This document shows, piece by piece, positions 8,847 to 18,151 of a DNA stretch of 64,000 bases (positions are counted from its first letter, which is position 1; every line of letters starts with the position of its first letter). The stretch is from the NCBI GenBank assembly GCA_013360915.1, contig JABWAT010000006.1, positions 1-64,000 of the forward strand, given 5' to 3'. The position numbers were made by a program, and so were the translations under genes. The notes under the pieces are model-generated. The model was not told the origin of the DNA and ran no database searches. It saw only the letters and a list, made by a program, of their open reading frames with translations. Source of the DNA: Bacteroidota bacterium. GTDB taxonomy: Bacteria > Bacteroidota > JABWAT01.

Positions 8847-9290
8847 ATGAAACTGCACTCGCTAAAATATGCTGAAGGATCCCGTAAGAAACGGAAACGG
8901 GTTGGACGCGGACAAGGGTCCGGACATGGCGAAACGGCATCTAAGGGTGTAAAAGGTGCCCGGTCCAGAAGCGGTGATATTCAACGCGCCTGGTTCGAGG
9001 GTGGGCAGATGCCTATTCAGCGCCGTTTACCGAAATTCGGATTTACCAATCGTGATCGGGTTGAATATCAGCCGGTTAACCTGAAGAAACTGGCTCAGCA
9101 TGCTGAAACGGTTAAGGAATTTACTCCTGAAGTACTCTATCAGATGGGAATCATCAGTAAAAAATCCTCACTGGTTAAAGTACTTGGTTTTGGAGAAGTG
9201 ACCGTTGCCATTTCGGTAACAGCACACGCTTTCAGCGAGACAGCCAAATCTAAAATTGAATCAGCTGGCGGTAAGGTTACCGTATTATGA
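8847..9290 (+). CDS. rplO: 50S ribosomal protein L15
   Basis: A 147-residue L15 with the glycine/arginine-rich RKRVGRGQGSGHGETASKG N-terminal extension that threads into the 50S subunit and the GGQMPIQRRLPKFGF motif. Its TGA overlaps the secY ATG by four bases (ATGA), coupling the two genes. Confidence 0.98.
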   Translation: MKLHSLKYAEGSRKKRKRVGRGQGSGHGETASKGVKGARSRSGDIQRAWFEGGQMPIQRRLPKFGFTNRDRVEYQPVNLKKLAQHAETVKEFTPEVLYQMGIISKKSSLVKVLGFGEVTVAISVTAHAFSETAKSKIESAGGKVTVL

Positions 9291-10615
9291 GTAAGTTCAC
9301 CGACGGTTTTGTAAACTCGTTTAAAATACCGGAACTCCGCACGCGCATTCTCTATACGCTTGCCATGGTTCTGGTTTTCCGGATCGGGTCGCACATTACA
9401 CTTCCGGGAATCGATGCTTCTGCCATCGCCAGTCAGACCAGTCGGGCAGCTTCTGACCTGTTTGGTCTGTTTGATATGTTTGTGGGAGGCGCCTTCTCCC
9501 GGGCTTCAGTGCTCGCACTGGGAATCATGCCCTACATTTCCGCATCCATCATTCTGCAACTCATGGGAGCTGTCGTTCCCACCATTCAGAAGATGCAGAA
9601 AGAGGGAGAGGAAGGCCGTAAAAAAATCAATCAGTGGACACGTTATCTGACTGTACTGATTGCCGCGCTCCAGGCTTGGGGTATGTCAGTTAATCTTGCC
9701 TCCCGTCAGGGAATCGGCGGAGAATCGATTGTGGTTGATCCGGGTGCGTTGTTTACTCTTTCCACCATCGTTATGCTGACAGCCGGAACCATTTTTGCAA
9801 TGTGGATCGGTGAACGAATCACAGACCGCGGTATTGGTAATGGTATCTCACTGCTGATTTTTGTCGGGATCGTGGTCCGGCTTCCGGTTGACCTCTTTAA
9901 TGAGTTCTCCATAATTCAGAGCGGCGGCCAAAACCTGCTGATCGAAATTATCGTTCTCGTTCTTCTGGTGTTTATCACTGCTGGTACAATTGCCGTTACT
10001 CAGGGTACCAGGAAAATTCCGGTTCAATACGCGAAACGGGTGGTCGGTCAGAGAACCGTTGGCGGGGTTACTCAGTATATCCCGCTGAAAATCAATACCG
10101 CCGGGGTGATGCCAATTATTTTTGCGCAGTCCATCATGTTCATTCCCGCGACCATTCTGTCACTCTTCCCGGCTAACGAGTCGCTGCAGTCCTGGCAAAT
10201 TTATTTTTCATACGGAAGCGTGACCTATGAAGTCATGTTTGCTCTGCTGATTATCTTTTTCACCTTTTTCTATACTGCCATTGCCTTCAATCCGAAGGAT
10301 GTTGCCGACAATATGAAAAAGCAGGGTGGCTTTATTCCGGGAATTCGCCCGGGAGAACATACCAGCGAATATATCGACCATATTCTGACAAGAATCACCA
10401 TTCCAGGGTCGGTGATGCTGGCAATCATTGCAGTTCTACCTTCCATTGTGCTTCAGTTTGGAATTACGCCGGGCTTTGCACAATTCTTCGGAGGAACCAG
10501 TCTTTTAATCATGGTTGGAGTGGCACTGGATACACTCAAACAAATGGAAAGCCATCTGCTGATGCGTCATTATGATGGGTTTATGAAATCCGGTCGCATA
10601 AAAGGACGCAGATAA
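9287..10615 (+). CDS. secY: Protein translocase subunit SecY
   Basis: A 442-residue polytopic protein with ten predicted membrane helices, the pore of the Sec translocon. GIMPYISASIILQL in helix 2 near residue 85, GNGISLLIF near residue 185 and the cytoplasmic loop VVGQRTVGG are family hallmarks. It overlaps rplO by four bases in the usual spc-operon place and is followed by map instead of adk. No anomalies. Confidence 0.98.
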   Translation: MSKFTDGFVNSFKIPELRTRILYTLAMVLVFRIGSHITLPGIDASAIASQTSRAASDLFGLFDMFVGGAFSRASVLALGIMPYISASIILQLMGAVVPTIQKMQKEGEEGRKKINQWTRYLTVLIAALQAWGMSVNLASRQGIGGESIVVDPGALFTLSTIVMLTAGTIFAMWIGERITDRGIGNGISLLIFVGIVVRLPVDLFNEFSIIQSGGQNLLIEIIVLVLLVFITAGTIAVTQGTRKIPVQYAKRVVGQRTVGGVTQYIPLKINTAGVMPIIFAQSIMFIPATILSLFPANESLQSWQIYFSYGSVTYEVMFALLIIFFTFFYTAIAFNPKDVADNMKKQGGFIPGIRPGEHTSEYIDHILTRITIPGSVMLAIIAVLPSIVLQFGITPGFAQFFGGTSLLIMVGVALDTLKQMESHLLMRHYDGFMKSGRIKGRR

Positions 10616-10621
10616 GTTGAC

Positions 10622-11380
10622 ATGATCAATATTTACAACGCCGCAGATATTTCCCTTATCAGGGAATCCTGCCGGTTGGTTGCAAAAACACTGATCATGT
10701 TGGAATCGTATGTAAAACCGGGTGTTAACACCCTGTTCCTTGATAAGATTGCTGAAGATTTTATCCGGTCTCATGGGGCCATACCAGCTTTTAAGGGGTA
10801 TGGCGGATCTAGAAATCCATATCCGGCCACGCTCTGTGTTTCGATCAATGAAGAGGTGGTACACGGCATTCCCGGAGACAGGGTATTAAAAGACGGAGAC
10901 ATTGTCGGTATCGACTGCGGAAATGTGTTAAACGGGTTTTATGGTGATCACGCCAAAACCTTTGCAGTCGGAGAGGTCAGTCCGGAAAACCAGGAACTAA
11001 TCCTCCATACCAAGGCCTCACTTGACCTTGGTTTATCGAAAGCGGTCGCTGGTAATCGTGTGAATGACATTGGCCATGCAGTTCAGACCTATATCGAAGA
11101 CAAGGGATATTCAGTTGTCAGAGACCTTGTCGGGCATGGTGTAGGAAAACAGCTTCATGAGGAACCGGCCGTACCCAATTTTGGTAAGGCCGGCACAGGA
11201 CCTCTGCTTAAAGCAGGAATGGTTCTTGCAATCGAGCCAATGATCAACCGTGGAGGATGGCGGGTCAAAGTTCAGCGAGACGGCTGGACGATTGTCACTG
11301 CCGACAAATCAATGTCTGCCCATTTTGAACATACGGTTCTTGTGGGTGAACAATCAGCAGAAATTTTAACGATGATATAA
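10622..11380 (+). CDS. map: Methionine aminopeptidase type I
   Basis: A 252-residue pita-bread-fold enzyme that removes the initiator methionine from new proteins. The metal-ligand pattern is visible: [10 protein letters not shown] with the first Asp, GDHAKTF with the second Asp, [12 protein letters not shown] with the His, AIEPM with a Glu and the final FEHTVLV Glu. Length fits the minimal type Ia form. It sits between secY and infA with very short gaps. Confidence 0.97.
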   Translation: MINIYNAADISLIRESCRLVAKTLIMLESYVKPGVNTLFLDKIAEDFIRSHGAIPAFKGYGGSRNPYPATLCVSINEEVVHGIPGDRVLKDGDIVGIDCGNVLNGFYGDHAKTFAVGEVSPENQELILHTKASLDLGLSKAVAGNRVNDIGHAVQTYIEDKGYSVVRDLVGHGVGKQLHEEPAVPNFGKAGTGPLLKAGMVLAIEPMINRGGWRVKVQRDGWTIVTADKSMSAHFEHTVLVGEQSAEILTMI

Positions 11381-11384
11381 GCAA

Positions 11385-11603
11385 ATGGCAAAAGAAGGTC
11401 ACATCAAGGTTGACGGCACGATTCAGGAAGCGTTACCCAATGCCAACTTTCGGGTGAAATTGGATAATGGTCATGAGATTCTTGCACATGTATCCGGAAA
11501 AATGCGGATGCATTTTATAAAAATTCTTGCAGGCGATAAAGTGTCTGTTGAACTGTCTCCTTATGACCTTACCAAAGGCCGAATTGTTTACCGATATAAA
11601 TAA
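11385..11603 (+). CDS. infA: Translation initiation factor IF-1
   Basis: A 72-residue S1-type OB-fold protein with [20 protein letters not shown] and the [17 protein letters not shown] core, which is IF-1. It binds the ribosomal A site during initiation. It begins four bases after the map stop and is followed by rpmJ, a standard cluster. Confidence 0.98.
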   Translation: MAKEGHIKVDGTIQEALPNANFRVKLDNGHEILAHVSGKMRMHFIKILAGDKVSVELSPYDLTKGRIVYRYK

Positions 11604-11614
11604 CAGGAACTGAC

Positions 11615-11728
11615 ATGAAAATCCGTGCTTCGGTTAAAAAAAGATGCGATAAGTGTAAAGTGATCCGCCGTCATGGGGTCATTCTCGTTATCTGCGAAAA
11701 CTCCAAACATAAACAGCGTCAGGGATAA
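11615..11728 (+). CDS. rpmJ: 50S ribosomal protein L36
   Basis: A 37-codon frame begins [20 protein letters not shown] and ends KHKQRQG. It carries the zinc ligands Cys11, Cys14, Cys27 and His32 of the zinc-binding (C+) L36. It lies 11 bases after infA and 20 bases before rpsM, exactly where L36 is expected. Confidence 0.97.
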   Translation: MKIRASVKKRCDKCKVIRRHGVILVICENSKHKQRQG

Positions 11729-11748
11729 TTAAACACAGGAGTAGTGCT

Positions 11749-12126
11749 TTGGCTCGTATTGCAGGAGTTGATCTCCCGAAAAACAAACGCGTAATCATCG
11801 GTCTGACCTACATTTTTGGTATTGGTAAAGCCCGTTCAACTGAAATTCTGGCAAAGGCTGGTATCAACGAGAACAAACGGGTCTCCGAACTGAACGACGA
11901 TGATGTTAATAAGATTAAAGAAATCATCAACAGTGATTACAAGGTTGAAGGGCCCCTCCGCAGTGAAGTGCAGCTCAGCATCAAACGGTTGATGGATATT
12001 GGCTCTTACCGTGGCCTGCGTCATCGCCGTGGCCTGCCGGTTCGCGGGCAAAGAACCCGTACCAATTCCCGTACCCGTAAGGGCAAACGGAAGACGGTTG
12101 CCAATAAGAAAAAAGCTACGAAATAA
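11749..12126 (+). CDS. rpsM: 30S ribosomal protein S13 (TTG start)
   Basis: A 125-residue S13 with [15 protein letters not shown], a helix-hairpin-helix [11 protein letters not shown] and the basic C-terminal [19 protein letters not shown] tail that touches the P-site tRNA. The start codon is TTG, fixed by the invariant N-terminus, with CAGGAG upstream. First gene of the alpha-operon part. Confidence 0.97.
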   Translation: MARIAGVDLPKNKRVIIGLTYIFGIGKARSTEILAKAGINENKRVSELNDDDVNKIKEIINSDYKVEGPLRSEVQLSIKRLMDIGSYRGLRHRRGLPVRGQRTRTNSRTRKGKRKTVANKKKATK

Positions 12127-12151
12127 CGGTTGAGTTACCTGGAGAAAACCA

Positions 12152-12538
12152 TTGGCTAAGCAAGTTAAAAAAGTCAAGAAAAAACAAAATGTTGAGGCAA
12201 ACGGCCAGGCTCATATTCAGGCCACCTTCAACAATGTCATCGTTACCCTGACAGACAGTTACGGTAATACCATTTCCTGGTCATCCGCGGGTAAGAACGG
12301 ATTTCGTGGTTCACGGAAGAACACCCCGTTTGCAGCCCAGGTTTCAGCTGAAAATGCAGCGAAAGAAGCATTTTCACTGGGTCTCAGAAAAGTAGAGGTT
12401 CTGATCAACGGTCCAGGTTCCGGACGTGAAGCAGCTGTACGCAGCCTGCAGACAGCCGGTCTGGAAGTGACCATGATTAAGGACATCACCCCGATTCCTC
12501 ACAACGGCTGCCGGCCACCGAAGAAACGTCGGGTATAA
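12152..12538 (+). CDS. rpsK: 30S ribosomal protein S11 (TTG start)
   Basis: A 128-residue S11 with [19 protein letters not shown] and the C-terminal [18 protein letters not shown] motif, the segment that carries beta-aspartyl isomerisation in E. coli. It uses a TTG start with CTGGAG about nine bases before it. S11 lines the mRNA exit region on the platform. Confidence 0.97.
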   Translation: MAKQVKKVKKKQNVEANGQAHIQATFNNVIVTLTDSYGNTISWSSAGKNGFRGSRKNTPFAAQVSAENAAKEAFSLGLRKVEVLINGPGSGREAAVRSLQTAGLEVTMIKDITPIPHNGCRPPKKRRV

Positions 12539-12554
12539 ATCACCTATTCGTAAA

Positions 12555-12575
12555 CCTGTCTGTAGCCATGACAGG
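12555..12575 (+). other. Stem-loop just upstream of rpsD
   Basis: CCTGTC (12555-12560) pairs with GACAGG (12570-12575) across a 9-base loop in the 65-base rpsK-rpsD gap. No T-tract follows. S4 autoregulates in several bacteria through structured mRNA near rpsM or rpsD; linking this hairpin to S4 is a guess from position only. Confidence 0.35.
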
Positions 12576-12603
12576 GATGAAGAATTAATTAACGGAGAAA
12601 AGA

Positions 12604-13233
12604 ATGGCAAGATATACCGATGCGGTATGTAAACTTTGCAGACGCGAAAAGCAAAAACTCTTTCTGAAGGGTGCGCGTTGTTTTACTGCTAAATGTGCAA
12701 TTGAAAAACGGAACTATGCTCCCGGACAACATGGCCAGAGTCGCCGTGGAAAAACTTCGGAGTATTCGCGTCAGCTTCGCGAAAAACAAAAGCTTAAAAG
12801 AATTTATGGTTTGCTCGAAACCCAGTTCAGAAACTACTATGAAAAGGCAAACCGTCAAAAGGGTATTACCGGTGAAAATCTGATTATCAATCTTGAGTGC
12901 CGCCTGGACAGCGTGATTTATCGTTTAGGTCTGGCCTCTTCCCGGTCAGCTGCCCGCCAGATTGTTCGTCACAGACATATTGAAGTCAATGACCACCTGG
13001 TGGATATTCCAAGTTTCCAACTTAAGGCCGGTGATACAATCCGCGTTAAGGAACAATCAAAGAAGATGACTCAGATTCACGAATCTATGTCAAAAACCCG
13101 TGACAGCCAATTACCAGCCTGGCTCGAATTGGATAAGGCTTCACTGTCAGGGAAGGTTCTCAGTCTGCCAACACGCTCTGAGGTTCCTGTTGAAGTCAAC
13201 GAGCAAATGGTCGTTGAATTGTACTCGAAATAA
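12604..13233 (+). CDS. rpsD: 30S ribosomal protein S4
   Basis: A 209-residue S4 of the zinc-binding kind, with Cys9, Cys12, Cys26 and Cys31 at the N-terminus. The NYAPGQHGQSRR segment follows, and an S4 RNA-binding domain begins with RLDSVIYRLGLASSR near residue 100. S4 nucleates 30S assembly. It keeps the alpha-operon order rpsM-rpsK-rpsD-rpoA. Confidence 0.98.
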   Translation: MARYTDAVCKLCRREKQKLFLKGARCFTAKCAIEKRNYAPGQHGQSRRGKTSEYSRQLREKQKLKRIYGLLETQFRNYYEKANRQKGITGENLIINLECRLDSVIYRLGLASSRSAARQIVRHRHIEVNDHLVDIPSFQLKAGDTIRVKEQSKKMTQIHESMSKTRDSQLPAWLELDKASLSGKVLSLPTRSEVPVEVNEQMVVELYSK

Positions 13234-13260
13234 TCTTAACGGCTGTCTGGAGAACTTAGT

Positions 13261-14265
13261 ATGAGTCAAAATTATTTACAGATGCCTGAAGGCGTTCAGA
13301 TTGAGGAATCCACCAGAAGTCAAAGCTTCTCACGGGTGGTGGTTGCTCCGCTTGAGCGTGGATATGGCGTTACCCTGGGTAACAGTCTCAGAAGAATTCT
13401 GGTTTCATCCCTGCAGGGTGTTGCCATTACGGGTGTCCGGTTCGAAGGGACCCCACATGAATTCACAACCATTCCTGGTGTGACCGAAGACGTGACTGAT
13501 ATTGTTCTGAACCTGAAACAGGTACGGTTCAGAAGCGAACATCAGAAATTCAACAAAATATTGCTGAAAGTGAAGGGGCCGTCCGTTGTTAAAGCCGGCG
13601 ACATTCAGAAAGCAAGCGAAGAAATCGAAGTTCTGAATCCTGAATTTGTTCTTTTTCACCTGAACACTGAAAAGACCATTGATATCGAGATCCGGTTGTC
13701 ACGCGGTAAGGGTTATGTGCCGGCTGATGATAACAAGCCAGCTGATCCTGTCATCGGACTGATTTCGGTTGATGCTCTTTTTTCTCCTGTTAAAACGGTT
13801 ACTTACACGGTTGAAAATACCCGTGTCGGTCAAAGGACCGATTACGAGAAACTGATCCTTGATGTGGAAACCGATGGCTCCATCCGTCCGGAAGATGCCA
13901 TTGCACAGGCGGCCAAGATCATGAAAGATCACCTCCAGCTTTTCCACGGATTTGAATCGGCTACCGAAGAGACCACGAAAGAGAAAAAGGTGTATGATGA
14001 AGAATTTCTCAATATCCGCCGGATTCTGAAAACATCTGTGGATGATCTTGAACTTTCTGTTCGTTCCCATAATTGCCTGAAGGCGGCCAATGTAAAGATA
14101 CTGGCCGATCTGGTTCGCAAGGACGAGAGCGAAATGTTGAAATTCCGCAACTTCGGAAGAAAATCATTGGCAGAACTGACCGAACTGGTTCACAGCAAGG
14201 GTCTTTCATTCGGTATGGATGTTGACCGTTACCTAGAAGAAGATGAAGAAAACAAGGCAGGTTAA
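13261..14265 (+). CDS. rpoA: DNA-directed RNA polymerase subunit alpha
   Basis: A 334-residue alpha subunit. The N-terminal dimerisation domain has LERGYGVTLGNSLRRILVSS. The C-terminal domain (about residues 250-320) has helix-hairpin-helix segments VDDLELSVRSHNCLKAA and FGRKSLAEL, which bind UP elements and activators. Length is normal. It lies between rpsD and rplQ as usual. Confidence 0.98.
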   Translation: MSQNYLQMPEGVQIEESTRSQSFSRVVVAPLERGYGVTLGNSLRRILVSSLQGVAITGVRFEGTPHEFTTIPGVTEDVTDIVLNLKQVRFRSEHQKFNKILLKVKGPSVVKAGDIQKASEEIEVLNPEFVLFHLNTEKTIDIEIRLSRGKGYVPADDNKPADPVIGLISVDALFSPVKTVTYTVENTRVGQRTDYEKLILDVETDGSIRPEDAIAQAAKIMKDHLQLFHGFESATEETTKEKKVYDEEFLNIRRILKTSVDDLELSVRSHNCLKAANVKILADLVRKDESEMLKFRNFGRKSLAELTELVHSKGLSFGMDVDRYLEEDEENKAG

Positions 14266-14270
14266 TTAAC

Positions 14271-14696
14271 ATGAGACATCGTGTAGCAGGTAAAAATCTA
14301 GGCCGGTCGGCCAGTCACCGCCGATCCACAATCGGAAGCCTTTGTACGGCATTGTTTCTTCATAAACGAGTGACCACCACGGTGACCAAAGCCAAGGAAT
14401 CACGTCGTGCCGCAGAAAAATTGATCACCACTGCTCGTGGAAATGATCATAATGCCTATCGGGAAGTCTTTAAATCTATCCGTCATAAGGATGCTATTAA
14501 AGCTCTCTTTACCGAGGTGGTTCCTAAAATCGGTCAACGTCCGGGTGGTTACACCCGTGTAGTTAAACTCGGACAGCGCAGAGGAGATGGGGCAGAAATG
14601 GCCGTTCTTGAGCTGGTTGATTTTAATATGACCGAATCGGCCTCCCCCAAGCCAAAGAAAACAGAAAAAGCGGTACCTGCAGTCGCTGGTGCCTGA
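14271..14696 (+). CDS. rplQ: 50S ribosomal protein L17
   Basis: A 141-residue L17 with MRHRVAGKNLGRSASHR and the GGYTRVVKLGQRRGDGAEMA motif. The C-terminal tail of about 25 residues is lysine-, proline- and alanine-rich and longer than in E. coli, a common variation. It ends the ribosomal block; a strong terminator starts five bases after its stop. Confidence 0.97.
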   Translation: MRHRVAGKNLGRSASHRRSTIGSLCTALFLHKRVTTTVTKAKESRRAAEKLITTARGNDHNAYREVFKSIRHKDAIKALFTEVVPKIGQRPGGYTRVVKLGQRRGDGAEMAVLELVDFNMTESASPKPKKTEKAVPAVAGA

Positions 14697-14700
14697 TAAG

Positions 14701-14729
14701 AAAACCCCGGATCTCCGGGGTTTTTTTTT
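14701..14729 (+). terminator. Intrinsic terminator of the ribosomal protein cluster
   Basis: AAAACCCCGG (14701-14710) pairs perfectly with CCGGGGTTTT (14715-14724) over a four-base loop, and the T-run continues to 14729. It directly follows rplQ. Confidence 0.95.
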
Positions 14730-14801
14730 ACCCTCCGATGAGTAAAACGGATGGTCTGTTCTTTTTTTTACCCCGAATAAATCCGTATTTTCAAGGTACT
14801 G

Positions 14802-15407
14802 ATGACAGGTTTTACCTTAAAGTTGGAATTTATGACGGTAGATCCGTCCTCCCTGAGTCTCGCATCCTGGCCACATGTTGCGTTTATCGGTCGGTCGAAT
14901 GTTGGGAAATCTTCCCTGATCAACCTGCTTACCACCCGTCAGACCATCGCACGTACTTCTGCCTCTCCAGGTAAAACACAGACCCTGAATTTTTATTCAT
15001 CCGGCGAAGACTTTTACATTGTGGATATGCCAGGGTATGGATTTGCAAAGGTTTCCAGATCCAGCAGGGAAAAATGGCGTACCATGACTCTGTCCTACCT
15101 GAATCAATTCGCTGATCGCCTGCATTTGTTTCTTCTGGTCGATGGCCGGCACCCATTGCAACCAACCGACGAAGAATTCTGGAATCAGGTAACGGGCGTT
15201 CCGGCAGCAAAAAGTGTTATCCTTACCAAAACCGATGCTTCCCGTCAGAGTGATATAGCCAAATGCAAGCAATCTGTCCGGGACTGGATGAAGGATAAGC
15301 ATGTTGAATGGCCGGTTTTTCAGACCAGTTCCGAAAAGGGAACAGGCAGAAAAGAGTTGATTACTCATATTATAACCATTGTACAGAATACCAGAGAAAG
15401 GATTTAA
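14802..15407 (+). CDS. engB: Ribosome biogenesis GTP-binding protein EngB/YsxC
   Basis: A 201-residue TrmE-Era-EngA-EngB-Septin GTPase that assists 50S maturation. G1 is GRSNVGKSS from residue 30, G3 is DMPGYG from residue 75 and G4 is TKTD at 142-145. The ATG at 14802 is kept because the segment before the second methionine (FTLKLEF) fits the first beta strand of the family. It is the first gene after the ribosomal terminator and is two bases from the next gene. Confidence 0.95.
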   Translation: MTGFTLKLEFMTVDPSSLSLASWPHVAFIGRSNVGKSSLINLLTTRQTIARTSASPGKTQTLNFYSSGEDFYIVDMPGYGFAKVSRSSREKWRTMTLSYLNQFADRLHLFLLVDGRHPLQPTDEEFWNQVTGVPAAKSVILTKTDASRQSDIAKCKQSVRDWMKDKHVEWPVFQTSSEKGTGRKELITHIITIVQNTRERI

Positions 15408-15409
15408 TA

Positions 15410-16555
15410 ATGAGACCGCGTTTATTTACTCCCGGACCTACTCCAGTTCCAGAATCCATTCAACTGGCCATGGCGCAGCCGATGATTCACCACAGGAACG
15501 AGGATTTTCAGGCCTATCTGACGGTTTGCCACGATAAATTAAAACTGCTTTTTCAAACCAGTTCTCCGGTTGTAATCCTGAGCGGGAGCGGAACCAGCGG
15601 AATGGAATCACTGGTCAGTTCAGTAATGCCCGATGGTGAAGAGGCTGTCTTTGTAAATGGCGGAAAGTTTGGTGAAAGATGGGGAGAGTTACTCGCGCAC
15701 TATCAGGTTCCCCATGTGGAAATTACTAAAACCTGGGGTGTGCCGGTAACCGCCGATGAAATCATTGCCGTGATTAAAACAAATCCAAAAATCACGACCG
15801 TATTTCTTACTCATTCGGAAACCTCAACCGGAACCTTTACCGATATTAAGTCGGTGACAGCAGGGGTTAAATCGGCCTTTCCTCACATTAAAGTGATTGT
15901 CGATGGGATCACTTCTGTCGGATCTCATGAGTTGCGGATGGATGAATGGGGTATCGATGCAGTGGTGACAGGATCTCAGAAGGGGCTAATGATTCCTCCT
16001 GGCCTGGCCCTTGTAGCTGTTCAGCAGTCCATGATTGAAAAAATCAAAACGCTGAAATCAAAGTCGTTTTATCTGAGCCTGCAGGATGCCTTGAAGAGTC
16101 AGGAAGCCAACGATACCCCATGGACCCCGGCCGTCAGTCTGATCATCGGTTTGAAATACGCACTCGAACTGATCGAAAAGGAAGGGATGGAAGCGGTTTG
16201 GAAAAGACACTCCCGTTTAGGTGAAAGCGTCAGAAGGGGTGTAACCGCACTTGGTCTTCGGCTTTTCTCCACCTCCCCTTCAAATGCGGTGACCCCGGTT
16301 TATCTGCCTGAAGGTGTTGACTGGAAGTCATTTAATGGAAATCTGAAAAAGAAAGATGGGATTACCATCGCTGGTGGTCAGGGACCCTATACTGGTAAGA
16401 TTTTCAGGATTTCTCATCTTGGCTATTACGATGATTTTGATATGATTACCGTGATGGCAGGAATCGAAAGATCCCTGAAAAGTTGCAAGTACCCGTTTAC
16501 AACAGGTGCTGGTGTTGCTGCCACCCATCAATATTTAATGGAAACCTTGGGGTAA
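15410..16555 (+). CDS. Class V aminotransferase (serine-pyruvate / phosphoserine type)
   Basis: A 381-residue fold-type I PLP enzyme of the alanine-glyoxylate/serine-pyruvate aminotransferase group. It starts MRPRLFTPGPTPVPE, has the SGSGTSGMES phosphate-binding segment and THSETSTG, and the PLP lysine is Lys191 in GSQKGLM. The frame extends upstream into engB but the ATG at 15410 gives the standard N-terminus. It is three bases before serA, so it most likely supplies the phosphoserine transamination step in place of SerC. That role is inferred from context; glyoxylate or small-hydrogenase-type activities cannot be excluded. Confidence 0.88.
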   Translation: MRPRLFTPGPTPVPESIQLAMAQPMIHHRNEDFQAYLTVCHDKLKLLFQTSSPVVILSGSGTSGMESLVSSVMPDGEEAVFVNGGKFGERWGELLAHYQVPHVEITKTWGVPVTADEIIAVIKTNPKITTVFLTHSETSTGTFTDIKSVTAGVKSAFPHIKVIVDGITSVGSHELRMDEWGIDAVVTGSQKGLMIPPGLALVAVQQSMIEKIKTLKSKSFYLSLQDALKSQEANDTPWTPAVSLIIGLKYALELIEKEGMEAVWKRHSRLGESVRRGVTALGLRLFSTSPSNAVTPVYLPEGVDWKSFNGNLKKKDGITIAGGQGPYTGKIFRISHLGYYDDFDMITVMAGIERSLKSCKYPFTTGAGVAATHQYLMETLG

Positions 16556-16558
16556 AAT

Positions 16559-18151
16559 ATGAAAGTATTAATAGCGGATTCGGTTGATCCGCGGGTCAAA
16601 GACCTCTTTATAAACGCCGGCTTCGACTGTGATTACAAAGCCGGTATTTCTGCAACTGAATTAAAGACCATCATTGGTGATTACCATGGGTTGGTTGTCA
16701 GAAGTGCCACAAAAGTGACAGCAGATGTACTTGAGCCAGCCAAAAACCTGAAAATCATTGGCCGTGCGGGCGCAGGGGTTGATAATATTGATGTACCTGC
16801 CTCCACACGCAAGGGAATTCTGGTAATGAACACTCCGGGAGGAAATACCATTTCTACCGCGGAACATACCTGTGCATTGATATTAAGTGTAGCCAGGTGG
16901 ACACCCTCCAGTTTTGCTGATATCAAAAGTAAAAAGTGGGAAAGAAAGAAGTGGGTGGGTACCGAGCTGGATGGAAAGACACTGGGTGTGATCGGGCTTG
17001 GGAAAATTGGAAAGGAAGTGGCCAGGCGGATGCAGGCTTTTGGGATGAAGACCATCGGCTACGACCCGTTCCTGAGTAAAGAATCTGCAGTGGATCTTAA
17101 TATCGAGTTAATGACAGTGGAGGCGATTTATCGTCAGGCCGATTTCATTACCTTCCATACCCCCCTCAGCGCAGAAACCCGTTATTTATTCAATGAGTCC
17201 TCTCTTGCCCTCATTAAAAAGGGTGTAAAGGTGGTCAATTGTGCCCGGGGTGGAATTGTTGAAGAATCGGCAATTCTAAAGGGACTCGAAAATGGAATAA
17301 TCGGGGGCTATGCTGCTGATGTTCTGGAGAACGAGCCTCCTTCGTTTAACGAACCTATACTGGCCCATGACCGTGTCATTGTCACACCTCATCTGGGGGC
17401 ATCCACAGAAGAAGCACAGGAAAAGGTGGCTATTCAGATTGCCGAACAAATGATCGATGCGTTTAATGAAAAGGATATCAAGGGCGCTGTCAACTCGACG
17501 GCCCTGCAATATGCCTTTGATCCGGATAGCCGGCCATACATTCTTCTGGCTGAGAGGCTTGGCCTGTTTCTCAGTCAGCTGGATTCAATTCCCCTGCGTT
17601 CGGTTGAATTCACAACCGCAGGAAAAACGGTTGGAAAGTATGCTGATATCCTTCTGAATGCCGCCCTTAAGGGATTTTTCCATCAAAAGACATCGGAACC
17701 AGTTAACTACATCAATGCACGCTTTTTTGCAGACGAGCAGGGTGTACAGATTACCGAAAGAAAATTACAGACCGATGAAGGAGGGTATCAGAACACAATT
17801 ACCCTGGTGGTGAATTACCAGAACGGACACCAGCGGTCTGTGGTGGGAACCGTTTTCAATGACAGGGAAGGCCGGTTGATTCGTCTGGATACTTATGATA
17901 TGGAAATCAAATTCGATGGAGATTTCCTTCTTTACGAAAACGAGGATCGCCCGGGAATGCTGGCCCAGGTAGGTGGTATTCTGGCCGAAAATCAGGTCAA
18001 TATTGGTTCCCTGGTTCTTGGGCGGAAAAAAGAGACCAAAAGGGCTCTGACGGTGCTTACCGTCGATTCTCCCCTCAGTCAGGACATTCTTAGCAGGATC
18101 ATTCAGGTTAACGGGGTAATTTCTGCTACCTATATCCGGTTAAATGACTAA
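16559..18151 (+). CDS. serA: D-3-phosphoglycerate dehydrogenase, long form
   Basis: A 530-residue SerA that oxidises 3-phosphoglycerate to phosphohydroxypyruvate, the first step of serine synthesis. It has the N-terminal catalytic region, a Rossmann domain with GLGKIGKEVARRM, the catalytic Arg in NCARGG, Glu in VLENEPP and His in TPHLGAST. An intervening (ASB-type) domain spans about residues 315-450 and a C-terminal ACT domain starts at YENEDRPGMLAQVGGIL. The ACT domain suggests serine feedback control. It probably shares a transcript with the upstream aminotransferase. Confidence 0.95.
   Translation: MKVLIADSVDPRVKDLFINAGFDCDYKAGISATELKTIIGDYHGLVVRSATKVTADVLEPAKNLKIIGRAGAGVDNIDVPASTRKGILVMNTPGGNTISTAEHTCALILSVARWTPSSFADIKSKKWERKKWVGTELDGKTLGVIGLGKIGKEVARRMQAFGMKTIGYDPFLSKESAVDLNIELMTVEAIYRQADFITFHTPLSAETRYLFNESSLALIKKGVKVVNCARGGIVEESAILKGLENGIIGGYAADVLENEPPSFNEPILAHDRVIVTPHLGASTEEAQEKVAIQIAEQMIDAFNEKDIKGAVNSTALQYAFDPDSRPYILLAERLGLFLSQLDSIPLRSVEFTTAGKTVGKYADILLNAALKGFFHQKTSEPVNYINARFFADEQGVQITERKLQTDEGGYQNTITLVVNYQNGHQRSVVGTVFNDREGRLIRLDTYDMEIKFDGDFLLYENEDRPGMLAQVGGILAENQVNIGSLVLGRKKETKRALTVLTVDSPLSQDILSRIIQVNGVISATYIRLND

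Noticed and set aside
15308-15409. Upstream extension of the class V aminotransferase
   Set aside because: It lies inside engB in another frame; the ATG at 15410 gives the family N-terminus.
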